DNA of 64,000 nucleotides from Limonium bicolor (GCA_023374045.1 CM041776.1:137023296-137087295); one strand, 5' to 3'; positions 13,282 to 23,690 are shown, numbered from the stretch's first letter. Notes: a model not told the origin generated them from the letters alone. Translations and numbers: made by a program.

Positions 13282-13303
13282 GTCAACCACCCACGTGGTT
13301 GAC
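13282..13303 (-). other. Conserved LTR-end hairpin, D 3' LTR
   Basis: 9-bp perfect stem GTCAACCAC with GTGGTTGAC and a 4-nt loop, 91 bases from the LTR 3' end. The same structure occurs in the other LTR (23791-23812), and with different stem sequences in S1 and C. It is followed in the sense direction by TTCCGCTGCGA. Confidence 0.88.
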
Positions 13304-16300
13304 AAGGCAGAATAAATACAAGTGTACCGGTCTGATGATCAGACTCCCGAGCATAAACTAAACCATAAATACATTATATACAATACCGAGTAATACATAC
13401 ATCCTTCACTGTCAAACATCACTGTAAACTGTCACAACCAAATATAAACACGCCACGGGAGCACAGGCGATCCCGGGCCAATATCCCAAAAGTATACAAA
13501 AGTAAATCACATCCTAGGATCTAGAGCCACTCCGCTTCTTCGATCCTCATCCTGCAGTATAAGAAATATGGATCCCCCGAGGGGGTCAGCAACCCTTGGC
13601 TGGTATGGCTAACGCGCAGCCCATCGGCTACCGGGATACGCGCAGCTAATTGTCATGATAACATGGCATTATTTACATACATAACATAACATAACATGGA
13701 GCATAGCATCAATGGTGCATAGCTCATCATCACATACACGGTGGATCTTCGTTCCACAATAACAAACCACAAGGGTCAAATAACATAAGAGCCTAGAGAG
13801 TGATTCACCCTCATGTTAAGCTCGTTAAACACACTCATTACCGTTCTGTTAGACGAACGAGTAACTTAAGTCACAGATGGTTCGGATTTAGTGACCCGAA
13901 CACACCACACAAACACAGGTTCCCACTAAACCGATCATAAGTCAGAATAGGTAAGCTTTGGAAGAAGCTAGCGGGAGATCGAACGCCAAATTAAGGTGAA
14001 CAATCTTAACAACATAAGAGTCGAATCTGATTCAGATATCTACTCTTAACTTACATGCATGACCGGACAACCGGATTCCTCACTTCCCAGTTAACACTTG
14101 TTAGAAGTTCATAGTGGAACTTAACAACCATCACACAATAGGTGGTAAGTCATGTTAGACACACACAAGGGAAAATGAGTCACAACAACACAACACAATA
14201 ATATGAACAACTGTAAACTCATTACATGTTTAAATCTTATAACGTTGTAAACACACAGAAAAACATACAACACACAAACCGGTGTAAACCGCTAGACAAC
14301 AGACTGCAAGAAAACCATACCTCGGTCCTTGCCTCGACTGGTTTCCACCTTGAGAGAATCCTAAACACATTAGTAACGTCGGTTAATTAACGCACTAGTC
14401 CATTATTAACATTATCTACTCAACATTACTAGTTTATTTTTATTTTACACTTGTTACAACCTTTCATCCTTTTAATTGCCTTTAAAACCCACCTAACATG
14501 TCTTATATAACCTTATTATATCATTACTAACCAACTACTATTTTTAGATAACAATTCCCATCTTAAAACAATAATTTTTGGTCCATACAGTGGCCTGTCC
14601 GAACTTGTGTCCGAGCTTCCAAGTTCGGACACAAGCCGTGACTTTAGACAGAAATCAGACACATGTCCGAACTTGTGTCCGGACTTCGGAAGTTCGGACA
14701 TGAGTCGAGGAAAATCCTAACCAGAAGTCCATACGTCCGAACATGTGTCCGGACTTCCCAAGTTCGGACACAGTTCGAGGATAATCCCTAAGAAATAACA
14801 GGTGCGTCCGAACTTCCAAATTCGGACGGTAGTTCGGACACTACCTAAAATCCAGAAAACGTAAGCGCAACAGGGCATGTCCGAGCTTCCAAGTTCGGAC
14901 GGAAGTTCGGACGTGCCATTATACTCAATTTCTAAGCCTTTAAACACTTAACCAAATTCCTCCAAAGCCTCCTAATGCTTCCTAACAACCTTTGGTACCC
15001 TTATATCCACATACAACATTCATGAAACTCATTTCTAATTCCTTAAGCCTTTACTTATTTCTTTGTGAAATTCCTTAACACTTACAACATTTTGTACTAG
15101 GTTTCTAAATGGTGTTTCTCACCTATATAACTACTATCCCAAAATGCTTTCTCCTCATCTTAACATCATCTCTTAAGCATTATTTCTCACAACCAACTCC
15201 TTATGTCACTCTTGAAGTTCTTTTCCAAGTTTACACTTTCTTCTTATTTACCAAAGTTTGCCTAAGTCTTTACCTAAGTCCCAAAATGACTTTGGTACAT
15301 ACTAAAATCTCAAGCTCATGCCTAAGTCCTTGTTACATCCTAAATCACCTTAATGCATGTTTCCTACACAAGAACAACACTTAACCATTTTAAATACTCC
15401 TTAACTTATCAAACTCATTTTAACACTTAGAACTTCACATTTGTTACCCAAATTTTGACATAGGTTCTCCTAGAACATTACTAAACCAAAACACATTGTT
15501 TTTACCAACAAACAACCAAGAACACTAAAAATCCATCAAGTACTTTTATACACAACTTCACTCACAAAGCACTACATCACAATATAGTGCATAATTTGAA
15601 TTGCATGGCACTTAGGCCCTTAAATGACATGGCTCTTAGGCCCTTAAGATGCACAAATCATAAACACTGAATTTCCACAATATATTTGCCTTTAACCTGC
15701 AAATACACTCAACAACACATATGCCTTTTACTAAGCTCTTGGGAACACTTTACTAAGTCATTCACCATTGGCTCTTTAGGTAGTTTTAATAAGCATTTAT
15801 AAGCTCATTTCTCCTAAGGCATTAAAACAACATTAGGTTAGTAGATTTACCTCTTTTGCAAAATAACTTCTTTCTTGTTTCCTTTAGAAAACCGATAGAG
15901 TACTTGATTCTTTGACAAGTTCTAAACATATACAAACATTATAATGAGTATTCAAGCTATAAGCTCCATCTCATTGTAAACCCTAGTTTTACATTGTTTC
16001 AAAAACATTAATGTAGTTGTTTTACCTTGCTCTTTGAAGAGAGTTTGAATATCTAGCAAGAGAGGACTCCACCTAGTCCATGAAGGTTGGAATGAAGCTA
16101 GAACAAAGTCACATAAAAAGCTCCTTCAATGTGTATTTTCGGACATGACAAAAACAAGGAGGAAATGAAGTTTTTATTTGAGATTCCTTACCTAGAAGCC
16201 AAGGAGAGTAACAATATGTAAAAATACAAGCTCAAGCTCCTTCAATGAGAAACTCCATGGCACCGAAATGGTTGTCTTGGACTTTTGAAAAGATAGGAAT

Positions 16301-16843
16301 GAAGAGCTTGATGAGAGGAAGAGATTGGTGGTGTTTGTTTTTGATTTGGACAAGTGAGCAAGGTTTTACAAGAGATCAAAGTGGGAGTTTCAATGGAGGT
16401 AGTAGTATTACCGTGAGAGAGCAGCAAGAAGAAGGAAGAAGAGAGGTGGGAAACCGTGTGAGCAAGGAAAGAAATGAGAGAATGAAGATTGGTTTAACTT
16501 TAGAAGATATTTGTAGTTTAAAAGCAAATAGTACATTCTTAGTCATCATTATTTACTTAACAATTAACAAGAGGGTGGTGAGTCACCAAACCTTAGAAAA
16601 CCGGCCCCCAAATATAATGAGGGTAGTATAGTCTTTGTTTGTCAATTTAATTACTTATACAAACATATGTTACAAAATAGCTTATAAAAGTTACTATTCA
16701 TAAAACAAGGCACATAGAAGTGAAATTTTTGATTTCCCACTAATATAGACACCCAAATGTGATATTATATAGTACACATATATATTTAAGAGTAATGATG
16801 GACATTTAGCCATTCAAAACTCATTTACAAGACAATTTTTCAA

Positions 16844-16875
16844 AAATGTGCTTTAAGACTCCTTAAAGCACATTT
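16844..16875 (-). other. 14-bp hairpin near the D LTR 5' border
   Basis: AAATGTGCTTTAAG and CTTAAAGCACATTT form a perfect 14-bp stem around ACTC. The copy in the other LTR is at 27357-27388. C's LTR has a weaker version at about 32195-32230 and S1 has one arm-like word. Confidence 0.75.
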
Positions 16876-17137
16876 TGTGTTTAAACTTGTTTTCAAGCTT
16901 GGTTTTCTTTGGTAATTGGTTTAACATGTTCATTAGTGTATAAATGAGGTCTTGGTAAGTTCATTAGGTCTTAACCAAGTTTATCCCAAGCTTAGAGCAC
17001 ATTTTGGCTCTTATTGACTTTAAAGCACATTTTGTTTTCTTTTGTTTAAACTTTTTCTAATGTTTCTAAGACTCTTTTTAGTCTTAATACACCATATTTA
17101 AGTGTTTAAACAATATATTAAGGTTTGGGGTATTTCA

Positions 17138-17150
17138 ATCTACCCCCCTT
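17138..17150 (-). other. Element D polypurine tract
   Basis: On the minus strand AAGGGGGGTAGAT abuts the LTR start TGAAATACC. This is the expected plus-strand DNA primer site. Confidence 0.9.
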
Positions 17151-17258
17151 AAAAGAACTTTGTCCTCAAAGTTCATACTTCCACATATCCTAAATATTAG
17201 CACACGGGAATACTTATAAACAATACTTCCATACATTACTAACAACACACTTACATAA

Positions 17259-17448
17259 CATTGGACTCCAGGTCCATACAACATAACATAACATTGGACA
17301 CAAGGTCCATACAACATAACATAACATTGGACACAAGGTCCATACAACATAACATAACATTGGACACAAGGTCCATACAACATAACATAACATTGGACAC
17401 AAGGTCCATACAACATAACATAACATTGGACACAAGGTCCATACAACA
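17259..17448 (-). repeat. 33-bp tandem repeat in D 3' untranslated region
   Basis: Nearly six copies of a 33-bp unit (ATTGGACACAAGGTCC plus ATACAACATAACATAAC). The unit length is a multiple of three, so every frame stays open and gives repetitive pseudo-proteins; I do not regard these as genes. It lies between the integrase stop and the polypurine tract, the hypervariable zone known to seed satellites. Confidence 0.92.
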
Positions 17449-17543
17449 TTATCCACATCATTCAGACACAACGGTCTGTAACATAACAACATAACATAGA
17501 CGATGTATTCAAATACACGTCGTACACACATAACCGAAACGGC

Positions 17544-17558
17544 TCTACCCCCCTTAAA
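17544..17558 (-). other. Second polypurine-tract-like motif in D
   Basis: The minus strand reads TTTTAAGGGGGGTAG, matching the terminal tract (TTTTAAGGGGGGTAGAT) over 15 bases. It sits about 35 bases past the integrase stop, 400 bases before the true tract. Confidence 0.7.
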
Positions 17559-17592
17559 AAGGGGTACGCCCCGTACCCTATACACATAAGTA

Positions 17593-18850
17593 CTAAGAAG
17601 TAAACAATGACGGGTACTTCGCCTTCATCTTGTCTTCCAGCTCCCAAGTGGCCTCCTCAACGTCCTGGTTAGACCAAAGAACTTTCACCAGTCTCACGGA
17701 CTTATGGCGAGTGTCTCGAGTCTTAGCATCCAGAATCCGTACCGGAGTCTCCACTGATCGCATGGTCGGCTCTAAGGTTAGCCTTTCAGGCTGAAGCACA
17801 TGAGACGGATGAGACATATACTTCTTCAACTGGGACACATGAAATACATCATGTACCTTGCCCAGCTCGGCGGGTAGGTCTAGTCTATAGGCTACCGGGC
17901 CGATCCGCTCCGTCACAACATAAGGCCCCACATACTTTGGGCTCAACTTGCCCTTCTGGCCAAAACGAAATACTCCCTTCATGGGGGATACTCTCAAAAA
18001 TACCTGATCGCCCACGGCGAACTCCAGGTCACGTCGGCGCACATCTGCGTATGACTTCTGTCTATCCTGAGCTGCTTTCATATTAGCCCTGATCTGGCGA
18101 ACTTCTGCCTGAACTTGCTCAAGATACTCTGGTCCTATAATGACCGTCTCACTCGACTCATCCCAGCATAATGGCGTGCGGCATGGTCTACCGTACAAGG
18201 CCTGGAAGGGAGACATCTTGATCGAAGCATGATAACTGTTTGTTGTAACTAAACTCGATCAGATGTAACTTATCAATCCAGCTGGTCTGAAAGTCAAGTG
18301 CACAAGCACGTAGCATATCCTCAAGTGTCTGAATAGTGGCTCTCACTCTGACCATCGGTCTGTGGGTGAAACGCTGACTCAACTTCAATTCAGTACCCAA
18401 TGCCTCTCGTGTGACTTCCAATATCTGGATAAGAACTGGTATCTCTGTCAGATACAATCGTTTTGGTACACCATGATGTCTTACAATCTCTTTATCAAAC
18501 AGTTCTGCCAATCTTGCCACTTTCCAAGTGTCCTTCATCGAATGAATCGGGCCACCTTGGTCAGTCGGTCAACTATCACCCATATCATATTCAGACCTCC
18601 CCTTGTAGGCGGAAGCCCTACTACAAAGTCCATGGAGATATCATGGAACTTCCACTCAGGCACTGGCATTGGCTGTACCATACCACCAGGCCGTCGGTGC
18701 TCAAACTTGACCTTCTGGCAAGTGAGACCCTCAACACATACTCACTTACATCTTCTTCATTCCAGTCCACCAAAAATACCTTTTCATACTCTTATACATC
18801 TTTGAAGCTCCGGGGTGAATCGAAGTAGTAGAACAATGGGATTCACTCAT
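17593..18850 (-). pseudogene. int: Element D integrase with C-terminal chromodomain (frameshifted)
   Basis: Integrase inserts the cDNA; the chromodomain can steer it to marked chromatin. The sequence shows HPGASKMY and [13 protein letters not shown] of the zinc-binding region (about 18715-18830), MDFVVGLPP with the first catalytic Asp (about 18625), SDRDTS with the second Asp (about 18440), and ERTIQTLEDML in the third-acid region (about 18320). From 18216 to 17593 an unbroken 207-codon frame holds KLSPKYVGPYVVTERIGP (GPY/F module) and a chromodomain ending VKVLWSNQDVEEATWELE (about 17600-17700). The chromodomain form is that of Tekay/Del. Upstream parts are split between frames by short indels. 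Confidence 0.92.
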
Positions 18851-18908
18851 ATGCGCTCCTTCAACTCAGCGCTACTCCTAGGTATACACAAGCGGCCATT
18901 CAGCCTAA

Positions 18909-19569
18909 TCAGGTCATCATCATGGAGTCTGAAGTCGTACTTCTGACCCTCGAATGTGCCCAATAAGCTCTTCTGCCGGATCTCCAGCAGTACTGATCCG
19001 TCATCTGAGCACTCCGCACCTCTTCAACCAAGCCAGTATGAGAGACTAGCGAATGGAGAGAGTGTGCTCGGTGACTCAGTGCGTCAGCTACCACATTTGC
19101 CTTACCCTCTTTGTATTGCAGATTAATATCGTAGTCATTCAGAAACTCAACCCACCTTCTTTGCCTCATGTTCAACTCTTTCTGAGTGAACAAGTACTTT
19201 AAGCTTTTATGATCAGAATAGATTGTCACACTTACCCCATACAAATAATGTCGCCATATCTTCAATGCGAAGACAATGGCACCCAATTCTAAGTCGTGGG
19301 TAGGGTAGTTCTCCTCATGCTTCTTCAGCTGACGGGAGGCGTATGCTACGACCTTCCCGTGTTGCATCAACACAACCCATACCTCTGCCTGATGCGTCGC
19401 AGTAGACCTCAAAACCATCTGGACCGTCTGGTATAGTCAGGACTGGTGCAGATGTCAGAGCATCCTTGAGACTCGCGAAAGAACTCTCACAGTCAACTGT
19501 CCACTCGAATGGTGCATCCTTCTTCATTAAGGAAGTCATCGGCTTCGAGATACTGGAGAAGTCCTTCAC
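18909..19569 (-). pseudogene. Element D RNase H domain (frameshifted)
   Basis: Degrades RNA in RNA-DNA hybrids during cDNA synthesis. Visible in order: KPMTSLMKKDAPFEW (RT-RNase H connection), [11 protein letters not shown] (catalytic Asp), [38 protein letters not shown] (catalytic Glu), [19 protein letters not shown] (catalytic Asp) and ADALSHRA (last Asp). There is one frame change near 19380-19400. All key acidic residues are present. Confidence 0.93.
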
Positions 19570-20290
19570 AAACCTCCTATAGTAACCTGCCAGACCGAGG
19601 AAGCTCCTGATATCAGTGACTGTCTTCGGCTAGGCCAGGTGCGCACTGCATCTATCTTTGCCGGATCAACAGCGATCCCGGCCTCAGAAATCACATGTCC
19701 AAGGAAAGATACTTGGTTCAACCAAAATTCACATTTCGAAAACTTTGCATACAACTGGTTTCCTCCTCAGAGTTTGTAACACATTCTCAGGTGGCTTTCG
19801 TGCTCACCTCTAGATTTAGAATACACAAGAATGTCATCGATGAAGACTACCACACTTGTCCAACTGATCTTGGAATAAGCGGTTCATCAGTCCATGAACT
19901 TAGCTGGTGCATTCGATAAGCCAAACGGCATACTGTGAACTCATAATGCCCATACCTCGTTCTGAAAGCTGTCTTTTCCGATATCACTGTCACGGATGGC
20001 AATCTGATGGTATCCGGAACGTAAGTCTATCTTGGAGAATACTGATGCACCCCTCAGCTGATCAAATAGATCGTCGATGCGTGGTAAAGGGTAACGGTTT
20101 TTCACCGTAACAGCATTCAGCTCCCGATAATCAATACACAGGCGGAGGCTACCGTCCTTCTTCTTCACGAAGAGGACCGGCGCTCCCCATGGTGAAACAC
20201 TAGGGCGGATAAAGCCCTTGTCGAGTAGGTCTCTCAGCTGCTCCTTGAGCTCTGTCATCTCTGCTGGAGCCATACGATAAGGTGCCTTCG
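19570..20290 (-). pseudogene. Element D reverse transcriptase domain (frameshifted)
   Basis: Copies element RNA into DNA. The first 110 codons from 20273 include [40 protein letters not shown] and [13 protein letters not shown], with the first catalytic Asp in IDLRSG. The catalytic F-I-D-D box of the palm is encoded at about 19833-19844, followed by ILVYSK in a shifted frame. [25 protein letters not shown] (thumb) lies at about 19600-19700. Breaks are single-base-type changes, so the polymerase core is complete in content. Confidence 0.93.
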
Positions 20291-20426
20291 CAATGGGTCC
20301 GTGCCCGGAACTAAGTCGATCTCAAACTCAACATCCGTGCTGGCGGCATGCCCGGCAGTTCCTTAGGAAATACATCAGGAAACTCCGACACTACCGGCAC
20401 ATCTGGGCTAAACTCAGGGTCTCTCT

Positions 20427-20956
20427 CTATGTCCTGGACATAGCAGAGGTATACATCACTCCCTCGCGTAACTCACGATACATGGCCATGGCGGTGATGA
20501 TCTGTGTCGAAGGCTCCCTGGGCCTCTGGCGGTATGATATGGTAACCCCAGATGGACTCCGAAGAAGCAGTCGATGCTCGGCACACAGGATTCTGCCCTT
20601 GTACCGCTCCAACCAGTTCATCCCGACAATCACATCAAATCCAAGTCCGTCGAACTCTATCAGGTCGATCGGGAACTCTTCACCTCTGATTCGTACAATG
20701 ACATCTCGGTGGTAGCGGGTACACCTGATCCGCTCTTTCGATGGGAGAGTGACCAAGAAGTCTGGCATCTCCTCTCCATCTAACCCCAGCCTCTTCGCAA
20801 AAGATAGCGAAACAAATGTGTGTGAGGCTCCAGAGTCGAACAAGATCGATGCATCCACGCCATTCACTGGAAAGGTACCGGTGAGGATTGTGCCGCTCTT
20901 GCCGGCTTCTGCCTCATTGCAGACACTCAATGTACCTCCCGTTCCGAGTGCACAGC
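20427..20956 (-). pseudogene. Element D protease, start of the pol exon
   Basis: Aspartic protease that would cleave the polyproteins. The active-site motif is LFDSGASHTFVS with the Asp codon at 20835-20837; the region continues through FDVIVGMNWLERY. The frame is open from 20956 down to 20427. Upstream of the usual start the frame runs to AG at 20957-20958, a candidate splice acceptor, and no ATG suits the beginning. A spliced or frameshifted Gag-Pol is therefore more likely than independent initiation. After 20427 the frame breaks before RT. Confidence 0.92.
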
Positions 20957-21140
20957 CTAATTCATTGGCAAACTAATAAGTACTGGGTAACAACACGGTT
21001 GATATACTTCAATAACTCCACTTTATTCATTAACACTTCCTCTTTACAACATTGTTGGTTTACATGGTTGATATAACTTAACACATACATAACTCCCTTA
21101 ACATATACTACTGCTTAACACATTACAAAGTATACAAGGC

Positions 21141-21895
21141 TTAGAATTGTCTGAAGGTCAAATTCAAACGTCCGGGTTTCATGTGTGTGGCATTGATCAC
21201 TGCCGACGGTGCGGTATTCAGTTTGATCTTTCTGATGCCATGATATAGCATCCTTGACTGCCCACCCATGATTAGTACATCTCTGACTTTAACATTAACT
21301 TCCTTGCGAGATCAGCACGCTTCTGCTCGCCATACACAAATACTGCGGTATCACCAATGGACCAAGACACCACGGGTACTCCCTTACTTAGAGACTCGGG
21401 TGACTCGTCCTTATCTTGGTGTAAACCTAACCGTCCACCTTTCTGGTAGAAGTTCACAATACACAAATCTGCTTCTACATTTGGAATTGAATCCGTTTCA
21501 ACTTGTTGAGCAATTCCCCGGCGTGATTAACGACCGCACGGAACTCCTCTGGTATACTTGGTACCGTTGCTCCATCTTCAGCTCGCACTTCTTGATATGA
21601 CTGGGTGTAAGGGTTCCAGTCCTTACCCATGCACATCATCTTCAATTGCATTCTTGATCCGTTCGGATATTCAGGTGTGTAGAAACCTCCAGGTTTAGCT
21701 CCAAGTTCGTCGCATCGTCTGATGATATGGACTTGTGCTTCCGGTGTCAGGTATCCACTTAAAGTATCATACCTGGCTGGATAACCTGACATTGCTCCAT
21801 TGGAAAGTCGGTGATGTTGATGGTGGTCTCTTCAGGGTTTGGTGTGGGTGGGATTGGATAACATATATTGAAGGTTCCTTCCAGTTTAGAATTAT
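21141..21895 (-). pseudogene. AlkB-type Fe(II)/2-oxoglutarate dioxygenase domain captured by element D
   Basis: AlkB enzymes oxidatively remove methyl groups from nucleic acids using Fe(II), O2 and 2-oxoglutarate. In order: FNIC (about 21868), GYLTPEAQVHIIRRCDELG (about 21750), KPGGFYTPEYPNGSRMQLKM, LGLHQDKDES with Fe ligands His 21419-21421 and Asp 21413-21415, GVPVVSWSIGDTAVFVYG, VLIMGGQSRMLYHGI with the distal His at 21240-21242, and RLNLTFR with 2-oxoglutarate-binding Arg at 21168-21170 and 21150-21152. It ends with a stop at 21141-21143. The pattern, including the GGFY...MMCMGKDWNP segment, is that of plant ALKBH1-like proteins rather than the m6A eraser ALKBH9/10 group, judged from memory. 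Three single-base deletions in short homopolymers split the frame (near 21741, 21480 and 21283). It lies between Gag and protease of D and in the same direction, so it is part of the element. Substrate unknown: RNA m1A/m6A, DNA 6mA or tRNA are possibilities. Confidence 0.93.
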
Positions 21896-22024
21896 CTAAT
21901 TAGGTGTCTTCCACACTATACTTTAACTCCTTACTCACATGATAGTACACTTGAACTCACTAACACACACAAGCATGAAATGCGGTATGCAATCACTTAT
22001 TACATTCAACAGTTTAGGCGGTAC
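21896..22024 (-). other. Candidate intron between gag and AlkB
   Basis: 129 bases from GTACCG after CCAG to TAATTAG. Gag's only open frame ends in phase 1 at this donor, and the AlkB exon enters in the matching phase at 21895. Unspliced, Gag stops 2 codons into the intron (TAA at 22017-22019). The same donor is phase-compatible with the acceptor before protease (20957), which would give a 1068-base intron containing AlkB. Confidence 0.6.
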
Positions 22025-22365
22025 CTGGTCTAGAAGAAGGCCCTGGCGCCTCAGACCGGTCCACCACATTCAGGGTGGCCTTGCTAGGTCCCGACCCCTT
22101 CCCCTTCTGGGAATCAGTATGCCTCTGATCAGTGGGTGGCTGGTTAGCCGTCTTCGGCCATCAATAGCTGCTGTGGCCTTACCCTTCCACTGCCCCTTGG
22201 GCTTGTTGACTCTGCTGTTGGGGTTCCGGTAACACTCATGGTCACGGTGACCCCACTTCTCGCAGTATCGACACTGCACCTCATTTCCCTTGCAGTCCTT
22301 GCCGGGGTGGTCTCCATTGCACCACTTACAGTAATAGTGGCGCTCCGGTCCAGAGCCCGTGCTAG

Positions 22366-22444
22366 CTGTTAACACGATACACACTCAGTACTTGTTTCAC
22401 AACTTATCAATACACATCAACTTATGACACATGATTAAACTTAC
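22366..22444 (-). other. Candidate gag intron 2 (79 nt)
   Basis: GTAAGTTT to TTAACAG on the minus strand. The upstream exon ends in a YPPK-coding stretch and the downstream exon begins just before the first zinc knuckle. A phase-1 junction restores one frame. The donor matches the plant consensus well and the interior is AT-rich, as is usual for plant introns. Confidence 0.75.
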
Positions 22445-22705
22445 CCTTTGGTGGGTATGAGCGTAGGGGCTTCGCCGCATAAGCATATGTGAGCTTCAGT
22501 GGCTCCTCAGCGTGGTGGTTTGGGCTTGGCCCTTGTCACCCTGGTGCTGACTCTTCTGGGGCTGGGGATAAGGTTTCTTCTTCTTCTTTCCTCCCCCGTA
22601 CCCCTGCGAACTCTGGCCCTCGCTCGTGGCCTTGCGCTTGTGCGCATTTTCCTCGTCCCTCAGACGGACGGTGATCTCCACCTTAGCAGCGGCATGATAG
22701 CACTC

Positions 22706-22810
22706 CTGTATTTAGGATGATCAGTCATGCCCCGCAATACATACTCACAAACTCACATTAATACTCACTTGTAGACTATACATATTCACATCACTCTTTA
22801 CTTAAATTAC
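22706..22810 (-). other. Candidate gag intron 1 (105 nt)
   Basis: CAG then GTAATTTAAG to AAATACAG then GAG. It joins ...EYTTLQ to ECYHAAAKVE in phase 0, reconstituting a Gag helix. Unspliced, the frame stops 3 codons into the intron. The interior is AT-rich with several stops in all frames. Confidence 0.75.
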
Positions 22811-23666
22811 CTGCAAGGTAGTATACTCAGCTGGCCCCATCCCATAGCGAAGACGGTGGCTGAGACCGTTATAGAAACGGTTTACCAGCACCCGGTTCGA
22901 GTATCCCAGGTCCGGTAACAGGTGGACAAGGCCGGTGAAGGCGGTGTAATACTCATCAACCGTCACCTTGTCCCCCTGCCTCAGGCTATCCAGCTCCAGG
23001 CGCTTGGCCTCTTGAACGTGCACGGGGTAGTATTTGGCTCGCAGCAGAGCCGTGTACTCCCTCCAGCCAAACTGAGGATCCGCCATCCGGTCCTCTCTCA
23101 CTAGCTTCCACCAGTTTTGTGCCGAACCCTTCAGGTAGTAAGCGGCAAGACGGACCTTAGCCTCTGCGGGCAGCCAAGGTCTCGTAGGCGGTCTCCAACT
23201 CGGAGATGTACGCCTCCAGCTTACGTGGGTCGGTCTCCCCATGAAATGAAGGGGGTCTCAGATCTGCCAATGCCTTGACCCAGTTGGTCTCTCGTGGCGG
23301 TGGCGGTGGTGGCTGAACTCCGGGCATCTGCCCCTGCTGGATCGCAGCTACAAGCTGGGGTACCATCTGGGCCACAGCGGCTGCTACAGCCTCAGCCATA
23401 CCTGAGCCATAGTGTTCTCGCCCTGGTCACCCCCAGTACTAGAACCACTTCCGCGACCTCTACCGCGTGGTCTACCTGCCATCTGTATTCACATGAATAT
23501 TCATTAGCAATATGCTTGCACACTTATCGGTCCAACGGTCGTAACGCTTCCCGACAATAAGGTATTTCCACACTTAGTTAGTGGTTAACCTTTCCATAAC
23601 TGATCACTTAGGTAACTGTAGTTAGGTTTCCTAACTCGGTATATTCCTAAGCTCGGTATTCTAGTC

Positions 23667-23690
23667 ATCAGAGCGATACTTCGCTCTGAT
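23667..23690 (-). other. PBS-embedding hairpin of element D
   Basis: Perfect 10-bp inverted repeat (ATCAGAGCGA and TCGCTCTGAT) with a 4-nt loop. One arm is most of the PBS. This would put the primer site in a stem-loop in the genomic RNA. Confidence 0.8.

Larger units (their letters stand above)
13191..17137 (-). repeat. Element D 3' LTR
   Basis: 3947 bp, TGTAACACCCC to GGTATTTCA on the plus strand. It is nearly identical to 23700-27652. It contains a GTCCGAAC/GTTCGGAC-rich block (14590-14925), a 14-bp perfect stem at 16844-16875 and the LTR-end hairpin at 13282-13303. It has no convincing gene; short frames such as 16245-16631 are not preserved in the same form in the other LTR. Confidence 0.96.
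22025..23482 (-). pseudogene. gag: Element D gag with two introns and two zinc knuckles (frameshifted)
   Basis: Structural protein forming the virus-like particle. It starts at ATG 23482 (MAGRPRGRGRGSGSS). After a one-base frame change it continues MAEAVAAAVAQMVPQLV, a proline run, RETNWVKALADLRPPSFHG and YYLKGSAQNWWKLV with LLRAKYYPVHVQEAKRLELD (Ty3/gypsy capsid). Following an intron comes ECYHAAAKVEITVRLRDEEN. Following a second intron come two knuckles, CKWCNGDHPGKDC (C-x2-C-x3-H-x4-C) and CRYCEKWGHRDHEC (C-x2-C-x4-H-x4-C). It ends in a Pro/Ser-rich tail at the donor at 22024. The homologous Gag of C has the same RETNW and KYYPV blocks. Frame changes are single-base type (near 23405, 23190, 22500 and 22155). 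Confidence 0.93.

Noticed and set aside
16245..16631. 128-codon frame in D's 3' LTR
   Set aside because: The equivalent region of the other LTR (26769-26972) is shifted by indels, and no domain is present; probably LTR sequence.
17135..17585. Several overlapping open frames with a repeated peptide on both strands
   Set aside because: They are translations of the 33-bp tandem repeat, open because the period is divisible by three. No initiation context or conserved domain.
21141..21895. AlkB segment as an exon of a host gene at this locus
   Set aside because: It is enclosed between D's gag and protease on the same strand, within LTRs bounded by a perfect TSD, and no further host exon is visible.
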